A program made the translations under genes and the position numbers. The notes under the pieces were generated by a model. It was not told the DNA's origin, made no database searches, and saw nothing but the letters and a program-made list of their open reading frames with translations. A stretch of DNA of 64,000 bases from Nematostella vectensis (taxonomy: Eukaryota > Cnidaria > Anthozoa > Actiniaria > Edwardsiidae). This document shows, in pieces, positions 11,709 to 22,500 of the stretch (position 1 is its first letter; each line of letters begins with the position of its first letter). The stretch spans positions 2,108,001 to 2,172,000 of the forward strand of contig NC_064036.1 of the NCBI RefSeq assembly GCF_932526225.1. The letters run 5' to 3'.

Positions 11709-12164
11709 CCGGGCTCATAAGTAGGGGCAATCAACTTCCCCATGTTCTGGTACTATATAGGTGTCACGGCGGGTCAGGCTGTTTTTAGACGCGCGGATGA
11801 GATTCGACCTTTGTGTTGACGTTTTGGCTGAGCTCAACTGCACGCGCAGTCTCAGACAAAAAGCTATGTTCTCTTTTCGGACTTTTTGTTGCTCTCTTCT
11901 TTAATATGAATCCAACCCTACCTATGACTTTGAATTCTAGCTTGCAATTCTTTTGATAAACAAACAAAACCGACAGACGATAGATAAAAATATATTCTTC
12001 CTAACTGCAATTTGCGCGTGCAGCCTCACGTCACTCGCGCGCGCGACCAACGTCAAAGTAGCTGAATGGCCCGTTCGTGCGCGCGCGTCTAAAAATAGCC
12101 TATTCCTAGGAAACGCTGTGACATTTATATAATACAGATGATTGCCCCTACTTAGGAGCCCCTG
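11709..12164. mobile_element. hAT-like MITE, copy 1
   Basis: Inverted ends of about 100 bp: the left side contains GGGCTCATAAGTAGGGGCAA and the right side reversed contains CAGGGGCTCCTAAGTAGG. Both continue into a 'gctatttttagacgcgcg' block. The middle is short and non-coding. The left end is degenerate, and it adjoins the second copy of the 30-bp direct repeat. Confidence 0.75.
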
Positions 12165-12927
12165 TTTGCCCCTAATTACTCGTTACGGTGAACATAGGGC
12201 GAAAAACAAAATTAGTGAGAAATAAAAAACAACTTGTTGGAAAGACGTGTGTAGTCTAGTGTTGTGTTTATGTTTACTTTTTGCGTGTTCTATGGGCCGT
12301 ATTAAAGCGCCTATTTTAAGATTCACGATTTGAACTCTTACCATGTATGAGGTTGTCGCCGTGATTTGAGCGCGATAAAGCGGGAGGAAGTGTGTTTTTG
12401 AGGACGGAACGTGAGGTATGTCCAAAATTAATTTCCTATCTTTTACTTCGTTCTGTAAGCTGAGTGGTTAGGTTTCAGAAAGTGTTCAGCGGCGTGGGTT
12501 GGTATGGATCGAGATTGCGAGTCTACAGTTCTGCGGTGGTCATTAAAGCGTTAATTTGCGTTTAGTTTCCCCAATGTATTGAAGGTTACAGCTGTTACAT
12601 TGAATCATATAAATCACGTTTTTAGTATTGCAGGTTAGGTGGGAGGTTATAGGTCGTGTTTCACCTGTTGAGAAAAATGTGTAGCTTATTAGGCCATCGG
12701 TTCTAATATAGGGGCAGGTTAGGCAGTTTTTTTCTCAACGGAGGGCACCGGGAGGCTGGTTGGTCGGAAGGTAGCTTGGCTAAAAGATACCCAAGTCTCC
12801 AAATTTACACCCTAAAGATACGATGGTGATCCCCGTCCGATGGATATTGGAAGACCTCCCCCCAAGGGGGGAGGGGGGGGGGGGGGGGGCGTTTAACATA
12901 CCTTTTCAACCTTGTGATGATTTATAC
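12165..12927. other. gene-free DNA with a poly-G run
   Basis: No ORF with coding character. A G-rich tract lies at 12868-12890. Nothing else is recognised. Confidence 0.5.
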
Positions 12928-14233
12928 CAAGAGACCATGATGTAAGAGAACGAATCCCCGTGGCCAATGATGTCGTCCTTGAAAGCTTTTTTTAGATTGC
13001 GCGAGCTTGTCAATCATATCATCCATATAAGGTTCGGCGTGCCATATTTGGTTATGGGCACCTCGCGAGCTAGTACATTTTCACAACAAGTTTTTTTCCC
13101 TCTGCACTTTTTACTTGGTTCGCTACCTGTTTTTTACTGTGATACCTGTGGTAGCCCAGTCATAGAATTGAACTGTTTTTTTTTTCTGTCGTCTCGCGAT
13201 TTGCACAATGCAATTCCCAAGAACCCTTGCGCCACAGACGATACTTCTTATTTTAGTGTATTGATTGCCACCTTACTAAAGCCTTTTTCTCACACAAAGT
13301 ATCTAGCCTACTGTCCTACGTCATCTCAACGCTTAGTTACCAAAAACTTTTGCATAATTTTAAACTGTGTCAAGGCCGCCATCTTGAATTTGAGATTCCA
13401 GCTCTCAGATCCATGTTATTTGTGCAGTTGAAGGCCCGCGATTTAATAACTGCATATTTAACCATGGCCTCAATTTCTACCAAGTTATTTTGGAAAATCA
13501 TCTCAGGTTGGATTGATTTCGCTGTATTTACTCGTGTTTACATTTGCGACCCGAGTGCGAGACACGTGGGGTCAAGATAAGAATTAAGTTAAAAGTGCTG
13601 ACTGCTCATTCAAGATGCATCGGTTTGACCCCTAAAAATGCTTCTTTTTCTCTGCAATTTGGTGAGATAGAATACCTAGGCATTCTTAGAGTCTATGTTA
13701 TGTATATTAATACAAGAAGGCCTTTATTTTTCTTTGATTTACAATATTTTTAGATGAATGAACTTCTATTTTTCACGCAAATGTTCAGAAATCATGTCAC
13801 TCAAGAAACCCTTGTCACTGGAATAAAGATTTACTTCATTACAAAGACTTGAAATATTTTATTTGTGAAATACCTGTCTTAATAACCACAATATCGGTGT
13901 GAATATAATGGTACGACGTCTTCCCGTTCAATTATTTATATAACATTTAGACAACTGAACATTAGATAACTTAACAGATACCAGGACACCACCCTATGAG
14001 TAGCATTGTGATCATGAGCCTTGAAGAGCAGCTAAAAGGATTAAAACAGGTCGCGAACGAAGTAAAAAAGTGCAGAGGGAAAGAAATTGTTGTGAAATTG
14101 TGCCCATAACCAAATATGGCGCGACGAACCATATATGGATGCTATGATTGACAAGCTCGCGCAATCTAAAAATAGCTTTCATGGACGTTATCATGGGCCA
14201 CGGGGATTCGTTCTCTTATATCATGGTCTCTTG
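12928..14233. mobile_element. MITE or non-autonomous DNA transposon with ~210-bp inverted ends
   Basis: The left arm (12928-13140) and right arm (14030-14233) are inverted copies, about 85-90% alike. Shared blocks include 'gagaacgaatccccgtgg', 'gattgcgcgagcttgtcaat' and 'ccatatttggttatgggcac'. The interior has no transposase. A partial third copy is at 15137-15210. Confidence 0.75.
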
Positions 14234-14887
14234 CCGCGCGCCATGTCGATTCCGAATCTGGCTATTTTTAGTAACCACCACACCACCACTGCGCGTGAGC
14301 ATTTTTACTCACCCTACCCTCGCGCTGTGGCATTTACATCTTGTTTGTCTCTGTTTTGTGAATTGAAACCGAAAAAACCCACCCTATTTGCACAAATACA
14401 AATCGAAAATTTTTGTGATGATCAAAGGCAGCAAGCTGAAGTATCTGAGCTTTTGTAAAAGGGGGAAAATAAAGAGGGAGATATTACTGTACTTCTTTGA
14501 TGTTGTTATTATTATATGCTATATTATTATGTTGTTATTATACAAGCTGGAGTCGGGATTTGAATCAAACGCGGTATCAGCCATTTTATCGCTCGTCGGT
14601 TTTTCTTTCTCTTCATTTGACTTCGTCGCTCAGACAAACAAAACAATCAAACTATTCAAGGATTTAGCTTTCTTCGAGTATATTTGCCAATCTTGCTTAC
14701 TTAAGTTAGACTTGTTTTCTTCTTCCGAGTTATTTTACATGATCTCTTTTCATTGCTATCGAGTTGGCAAAACAACAACACGCAACCGCGGGGGAGTAGG
14801 ACAACATAAAAGGAGCAAATCCTCACGCGCAGTGGTGGGGTGGTGGTTACTAAAAATAGCCAGATTCGGAATCGACATGGCGCGCGG
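14234..14887. mobile_element. MITE with ~66-bp inverted ends, abutting the previous one
   Basis: Ends read 'ccgcgcgccatgtcgattcc' and continue through 'gctatttttagtaaccacca'; the right arm is the near-perfect inverse. It starts at the base after the preceding MITE ends. Interior non-coding. Confidence 0.75.
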
Positions 14888-15419
14888 GTAATATCAAAGT
14901 GTCCCTCTATTATCTTCTCTTGGGAAAGTTGATCCCCTATGCACTTTATGCATTTCAATGTCTTTCATGTCCGAGATACGGTTAATTGGATCTAGCGTAC
15001 TCTATTGAAGATTATTTTCAGAGCGTTCGTAAAAAAGGAAGGTAATTTCGGTCAAAAAATTTCCATAAAAGTCTTTGCCTGTTCAACATCGCTCAAGATG
15101 TGATCGCGCGTGTTGCTAGGAAACTGCTTGTTCTAAAAATAGCTTTCACGGACGACATCATTGGAACATACCCTAATACGGGGGATTCGTTCTCTTACAT
15201 CATTGTCTCTTGTTAATACTTTGTGCCAGCGGCAAGGTACAAGGCTCTGGGATAATCAATTTTTCGGGTGATTCTGATTGGCTATCGAATTTGCTTCATA
15301 GAGCATGCGCAAAGGGAACTGAAGTGAATAGAACAGCTATACGACGCCCTGTCATATACTAGTATTTCCTGTTTTGAAAATAAAATGGGTGAGAGAACAT
15401 CCACAAAAAGCCAGCGAAC
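14888..15419. other. gene-free DNA with a MITE fragment
   Basis: Carries one arm of the MITE type found at 12928-14233 (15137-15210: 'ctaaaaatagctttcacgga', 'gggggattcgttctctta'). Otherwise nothing is recognised. Confidence 0.5.
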
Positions 15420-15564
15420 CAGGGGCTCATAAGTAGGGGCAATCAACTTCCCCACACTCTGGTACTGTATAGGTGTAACGGCGTTTCCTAGGATCAAGCT
15501 ATTTTTAGACGCGCGGATGAGCCAATCAGATTCGACCTTTGTGTTGACGTTTTAGCTTTTTTTT

Positions 15565-16200
15565 ATAAACTTTATAAACTTTTCTAGTTTAAAATTTGTC
15601 TTGATCTTGCAATAAGTGCGTAGCTTTCCACTATTTTGCTTTAACTGTGCCTGGGTTCTCCAAAATGTTGCATAACTGTTATATAATACTTTCTTAATAT
15701 ATTTTCCTAGAGTATGAATTTGTTGCCATTCAATATCTACTTCCTGTAGTGTCTTTAAATCACACCAAGCAAATAAGGAATTGATAAACCTTACAGGGAC
15801 ATTAGATGTTGAAGAAAGGCTACAAATTCAATTATATATGGAGAACAGGGAAAAGCCCCACTAATAGTACAAATTTCTTCCCTGGTGGCAAAATATTGGT
15901 GCTGAATAAAAAGTAGGATATATGAAAACACCTTAGTGGGGGAAACGGCGAAGATCAGCCTTTCTTAAACATCTAATGTCCCTGTAAGGTTTATCAATTC
16001 CCTATTTGCTTGGTGTGATTTAAAGACACTACAGGAAATAGATATTGGCCAGCAAATTAATACCCTAGGAAAATTTAAGAAAGTACTATATAAAAGTTAT
16101 GCAACATTTTGGAAAACCCAGGCACAGTTAAATCAAAATAGTGGAAAGCTACGCACTTATTGCAAGATCAAGACAAATTTTAAACTAGAAAAAAATATTT
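15565..16200. repeat. foldback of LINE-derived sequence
   Basis: About 250 bp at 15575-15835 is repeated in inverse orientation at 15955-16192 ('aacatctaatgtccctgtaa', 'gcttggtgtgatttaaagac', 'gtggaaagctacgcacttat'). A spacer of about 120 bp separates the arms. Confidence 0.8.
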
Positions 16201-16450
16201 ATCAGAAGCTAATGTTAGACGCCGACAATCTATGACTAGATTGCGTGTCTCGGCACACAAACTAGCAATTGAAACAGGCCGGTATAAAAATTTATCAATG
16301 ATATACGTCGAGTATTTTTTAATGATCAATAACTCTTTCAAACTGTTAAGGCCAAAAGACCTTTTTTTGTATATTATGAGCTTAACAGATGACTCCATTA
16401 CTAGCCTAGTCCTGAAATTTTGTGATGATGTAAATAAATATTATGAATAG
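16060..16450 (+). pseudogene. LINE C-terminal fragment
   Basis: Frames read 'GKLRTYCKIKTNFKLEK' and then 'MTRLRVSAHKLAIETGRYKN', a pattern typical of the region after the RT in CR1/L2-like ORF2. Frameshifts separate the two. The piece at 16232-16450 is open for 72 codons, but only the start resembles the family. Confidence 0.6.
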
Positions 16451-16519
16451 AGGATAGGCATATAAGCCAACCTACTTAGTATATTATCCTAATATACCTG
16501 TATTGGTATCTATTGGAAT

Positions 16520-16615
16520 AAAGTTATTATTATTATTATTATTATTATTATAATTATTATAATTATTATTATTATTATTATTGTTGTTGTTGTTATTATT
16601 ATTATTATATAATAC
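16520..16615. repeat. (TTA/ATT)n microsatellite
   Basis: A run of TTA repeats with a few TTG units, inside the hAT-like MITE. Confidence 0.95.
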
Positions 16616-16650
16616 AGATGATTGCCCCTACTTATGAGCCCCTGAGCGAA

Positions 16651-17616
16651 CCCATTTCAAACTAAACTTTATCGTTGCTGCTACAAACTTTTCTTTTAAA
16701 ACCACACGATGGGGAGCAAAGTAAAAGAGCGGCAGTAAAAATGACACAGGTCGACGAGGAAAAGCAGAGATGCATCACGCACCTACTAAATCAACAACAA
16801 CAAAACTAAGGCTAAAAAAACAATAACAAAACTAAGACTAAAAACAACAACAAAACTAAGGCTAAGAAACAATTTGAATTTTTACTTGTGACATGGAAGT
16901 GGCCATACACTTTTAGGTATTTGCTTTTTTCGTAGATAAATAGATAGATAGGTAGGTTGGTAGGTATGTAGGTATTTTATTGATATAGACATTGCTTACT
17001 CTTTCTTTATTTTATTATTATTAATATTATTCTTGTTTTTATAGGGGGATTAGGTGACGTCACTGTACGTGTGATAAAGCTTCACATTTCTTGCATCAAT
17101 ACATTAAAAAATATGTTTCGCTAAGCGCCGATTCACGTCGATAATTTTTATAGGCCGGACATTCTAACAGAAAATGCTATTTTTCCTCCTGGCTGAATAG
17201 TATTCATATGATACCTTTGACCCCCCCCCCCCCCCCGCCCCGCCCCGCCAATCATGGGCGCGCGCCTGTTCCAAATAAGAATTTGATTACAAGATATGTA
17301 TGGCCGTGCTCGATAATGACATGGTGGATAGATCATTCTATCAACAAAAACGATAATAACTGTGCTAGCATTAATAATATAAAATAAGCTTAAAATAACG
17401 CCAGACAAGTTACAAAGAATGCGTCACACGACTGTGGTAAAAAAAATGCAAAACCGCTATCAAAACTAACTGTTGCTTTAACGGTAGATACAAAAACAAA
17501 ATAAATAATCAAAGAAAACAAAATTCTCTCTAATGTCCATCTGGAGTCAAACGACTATAAATTTCTACTATTTTCTTTGTGTCCATTTTGAGATAAAGTC
17601 GACAAAATGCACTAAT
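16651..17616. other. 3' flank of the NRPS-like gene
   Basis: Contains 'aacaaaactaaggctaaaaa' type repeats (16790-16865), a GATA-like run near 16935-16970 and a C tract at 17221-17236. Probably 3' UTR next to the stop codon. No gene seen. Confidence 0.5.
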
Positions 17617-19558
17617 TCAGACCTCCATTAGGTTTCTGTAGCCCATGAGCTTGATGTACGATTGGTTTGCCGTATATACGTGTTTTTGTCTTTGCTTTCG
17701 CGTCAGCTCCCAGTCGATGTGGTACGGCTGAGCTTCAACCTTTCGCGCAGGTATCCCACAATACACTGCATCAGACTCTAGAGACTCCGATTTCATGCAC
17801 AGAGACAGCGGCATGAGGGTACAGCGGCTTTCCATCCTAGCGCCGTAAAGCACTATAGAGTCGCAACAGACTGAGCATTCACTGCCAATGTAGAGCTTGT
17901 CCATTTTCATGACTCTGTCTTCGAAGAGGTGAGACTGGATTGTGGTTCCACTAGCGATGCAAGACTCGTCTCCAATCTCTATCAAATCAGCCTCTGTTAG
18001 GTAAATACTTGCTAAGTAGACTCTTTTGCCGATGCGTGAGCCGAGTGCACGGTACCACCAGCAGATGAATGGTGTTCCGAGGGTTGCGCCAAGACCAAAG
18101 GGGAGTGCGACGTTTTCTTCGAGAGACGCGACCAGCTCCGAGCGCCACACGAAGCTGCTCCATAGCGGATGCTCACTCGGCTTGAACCGACCAATCAGAA
18201 TCCACTTTGATGCAACCACGAAAAGTAAATTGGCGAACACGATGATGACTTCCCAAAATGCCGGAGAAATCCAGAAAAGAGTTGAGAATTCCCCGAAAAC
18301 ATCATATGAAATGTCATCGATGAGAACCCAGAATATAAAGATCGAGTAAAGCCTGGTAGTAGTGGGAAGGATGATTTTGAAGGCTTCCCATATTGCTCTG
18401 CTAAGATACAGGTACCAAGGTGGGTTGAACGTGCGTGCTAATGAGTGAGACTGCGAACTAACGGCTCGCGCGGGCAGGAGGAATGGGGGTGAGCCGAGCC
18501 ACGAGGATTTATCGACAGCGACCTCGGGTGTGGCGCTCAAGACGCCGATAAGAACATCGTTACCGATCACCGACTCTGGCATATTGACGCAGTTATTCCC
18601 CAAAAATGTTCTGCTCCCTACTGTCGACTTGCGCATGGTGAAGCGTCCTTTTCTGAAGCTGGCACCACCAATGGAAACGTGATCTGCAATGAATGTCCTG
18701 TCTTTGAGAGTGACCAAATCAGGAACAAAGTTGAAGCCTGTCGAGACTTCAGCAAATTTACCGACTTCCATGCCGAGTGATCTTAGCCATATGTTCGTGT
18801 ACAGTGTGGCGAAAAGCTCCCTAAAGTTCGATAAGGTCATCTGTATGATTTTCTGCATTGTCCAAAATTTGATGAACACAGAGGAGTTAATGGGGTAAGA
18901 GCCCTCTTTTAGTTTACCCACAATGCACCACTTCATCGCCGCGGTCAGAAACAAGTCAAATACGATGGATAGAATCGCAGCGGGCGGTATAACCATGGAG
19001 ATCACCAACCAATTACGGTCACTGAATGCGTCTCTCAGGTACGGGATGGCGAGTATTACGACAAGTATTGTTAGATATGGTAGGACATAGACAACGGAGA
19101 ACAGCCCAAATAAGGCCATCTGAACACAGGGAACCCACCACTGCCAGGTCCATCTCGGTGGCTTGATTTCCTCATTATCTTTCCTTTTCATGACTTTAGC
19201 AGGGGACCCTTTTACCTGTGAATTTGCGTCGATGATGGTGTTATCAGGTACTAGGGTCAGGGGCTCTACGATGCAGTTTTCATTAATCACGGTATTAAGA
19301 GTGACAGTCGAGCGTGTACCGATGCTGCTGTTTTCGCCGATGGATATTCGTCCGAGAAACAATGTTCCTTTGTCTACGCGGTGAGTAGCTAGCGTCACAT
19401 CAGGCTCAAGGGTGACGCCGGCCTCTATCTCTATCAGCCCGAACTCGCAAGTGATGTGAGTGCCGTAGTACACTCCGGGTCCGATCTTAGCTCCCATCAT
19501 CCGTGCGTATATATTCATTAGGGGAGTGCCGCAAATAAGGTTTGTGGGGACCAAAGAC
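17617..19558 (-). CDS. NRPS-like exon 3: three beta-helix domains and membrane segments
   Basis: The acceptor ctacag|G completes Lys. The first hexapeptide block includes 'ISIGENSSIGTRSTV', the second 'DRTFIADHVSIGGASF' and 'STVGSRTFLGNN', the third 'LIEIGDESCIASGTTI' and 'LYIGSECSVCCDS'. Hydrophobic pairs lie between them. Ends at a TGA next to 'RNLMEV'. Confidence 0.85.
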
Positions 19559-22500
19559 CTGTAGAGGAATCAGATCAGGTGTAAGTAACGGAAAAACAAG
19601 GCCTTTACTTCAAAGATATAAATGTTAATTTGGTTAATTTATGTACATCCCCCTACTTTTGGTCTTCAAAAAGCGAATGTTGCGTAGGTCTTACACATCT
19701 GAAAACGAAACAAGCTAACTTGGCCCGGATTAGAACCAGATTTACCAGATTTGAGAAGTGACGTTAGATTTGAAAAAAGGATCTCTCAACTCGAGCCAGC
19801 GCCCCCCTTTAGAACACACGATTAAATAAATCAGCATCCAGGGTACCAATAAAAACATTTACATCGCTTGGTAAATTAGGAGCCACTCACTTGGCTTGAT
19901 TGACAATCCACCATCGCATGTAGTACATACTCCACAGAGCATGCGCACCAGGCTTCTCTTTCCCCAGGAAGATCTTCTTTGTTAAAAATGCCCACAGTAT
20001 AATAAAAACGATGTACAACGGCACTCCAAAGACCATGAGCCCTAGCATTAAAGCTGCGACTCCTTGGACCCCTACGCCTGCGTGAATCATACTATAGATG
20101 TCGATAAACTTCAAAAACACCCAGAAGATCCAGATAGAGGCAGCCGCTGACCATCCGAATATCCATAGCGCTTGGAGGAACCAGCACAAGTAGTACCTTG
20201 GCTTTCCACGAGTTGGCGAGTCTGGGATATGCACAGTCACCTGGTGTTCATCCACGTTGTTAGATCTGACCTTGTGAAAGTCTGCTAGTTCTGCGACAGT
20301 GGGGTGTGTGTACAAGTCTCTGACGGAGATATCAAACTGGTGCCTTCTCATCTCACTAATCACAAGTGCCGCCACCACTGACTGCCCACCGAGCTCAAAG
20401 AAGTTCTCGTCGGTGGAGATTTTCGGATTACACAATTTGGATTCCCAGATGCTGCAGATGATCCGTTCTGTCTCGTCTCTTGGTGCCGTGTACTTTTCTG
20501 ATGCGTTGAATGACTGAGGCGGAGTGTCGAGAGTCTTCAGCTTTTTCTTGTCGACTTTTCCGCTTGCGAGGGTTGGTAGCTCCTCGTGGATGATGTAGCC
20601 GTTAGGAATCATGTACTCAGGCAGTGCGATCTTCATTTTGACTACAGCCTGCTGTGCTTGAAACCCCTTCGTCTTGTCAACCAGCGTCAAGTGTGCGACG
20701 ACCAGTTGCTGTCCAGGTGACGGCGACAACACAACCACTGCCGCCATCTTGACGTTCTCTTGTCTTTGCAGATGCGTCTCAATGCTTCCTATTTCTACTC
20801 TGAAGCCGCGTATCTTCACTTGGTCATCTATTCTTCCGAGATATTCGATCTCTCCGTCTGGAGTCCAACGCACAAGATCACCCGTTCTGTAGATTCTTCC
20901 ATGCAGTTGATGATCAACAAACTGCTGTTTTGTCTTTTCGGGGAGGTTTCTGTACCCACGTGCCAGACACTTACCACTTATGCACAGCTCTCCTTCTTTT
21001 TCTCCTTCCACGTCCACCAAATTACTGTCCAGAATGTGCGCGTTGTAGTTACCCAAAGGCCGTCCAATTGTGATTTTCTTTCCACGCTTTATCTCACACG
21101 TTGTAGCGACAACCGTTGTTTCAGTGGGTCCGTAAGAGTTTATCAGCATCCGGCCATCGGCCCAGGCAACTAGATCCTCACCACAGGCTTCCCCGCCAAG
21201 GATAATGAGCTTAAGTCTGTTTAACTTGGTATCGGTGACATCAACGGTACGCAAAAGGGTGGGGACAGTAGATAAGACTGTGATGCGGAGTTGTTCAAGG
21301 TGATCGGGGAGATCTGGGCCCGACTGCATTACCTCTGGCGGTGCGGCCACGAGAGTAGCTCCTGAAACGAGAAAAGATGAATATCAGTCACAATGGCAAC
21401 AATAATTTGGCCAAATTTAATGCTTGGAATAGGTAAACACCGTTGTCCAAAATTGTTCGCTTCGTGTTTAATCAGCCGATCTCCACCCTCTATGACCAGG
21501 GCTTGGAAGTGGAGCAGCGTAAACTGTTCCAGGTTTCGTGATGCACTCTTTCTTATGACGAATAATTATCAGTTGAGACTGGGCCGTTATTTTTTAAAGG
21601 TTAAGACGGAAAATATTCTTAAGGGTGTCCTTGAATTTCTGTACAGTGGAACCTGGATTTTAAGATACTAGATTTTTCGCAGGGGCGGCGGAAGGGCGGA
21701 TGTTTCTTATATATGATGTCGCTCCTTTCTCACGGCGAAAATACAGTGAGATGTATCAAAAATTACATCGATCTAAAGATATTGGATACAACGACATTCT
21801 CAATTTCACTATACAAATATGTTCTACCCAGCGTTATTTTGATCTCGATACAACGATATTTACTAATTCTGACTATCAACAAAGAGAGAAAAACAAAAGA
21901 CACCGCACACGTACAGTACAGTTAATCAAATCGTTATTTTGACGGATTACAGTCTTACAGAGAGTAACTGAAAAGTCTTACACAGAGTACAGTTATAATA
22001 TTATTACAACGATATTTTATGGTCTGTATGGGGGGGGGGGGGGGGTGTCTGCATGTCGGTTTTGCCGCTAGTCACTAGTTTTTTTTGTCATGTTTTGCCC
22101 GTACTCAGTTACTTTTTAAGCCGTTTGTCGCTATATATAGATATATATATCGTAAAATCGAGGACCTCTTTGCAACGATACCTAGATTTTACGATACACT
22201 TTCTTTTTCTCGAATCATATCGTAAAATCCAGGTTCCACTGTATATACAGACAGGCCAGTAGCCAGGATTTTGAGCGGAAAGGGGGGGGGTTCGTTAGTA
22301 AGGTTGTATGGTAGTAAGGTTATTATTATGAACTCAATTTGATTCTGCATTTTAAATTTCATCACACTAACAAAACAATTTTTTGTTGCTATCTGAAACT
22401 CGCAAGTTGTTAGCATGTTCTTGGTGAAATCTCAGGCTGGACATTCTTATAAGAAAGGTCCGTATATAAAAACGAGAGTGTATTCGGTCGCAACAGCACA

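Larger units (their letters stand above)
15420..16643. mobile_element. hAT-like MITE, copy 2, with nested LINE foldback
   Basis: Begins CAGGGGCTCATAAG and ends CTTATGAGCCCCTG. It is flanked on both sides by AGCGAAC (15413-15419 and 16644-16650), a 7-bp match within the usual 8-bp hAT target duplication. The interior holds a foldback of LINE sequence and a long TTA/ATT microsatellite. Confidence 0.8.

Noticed and set aside
12967-13431. A 154-codon frame in the MITE region
   Set aside because: It spans the arm and interior of a MITE with no transposase motif; likely chance.
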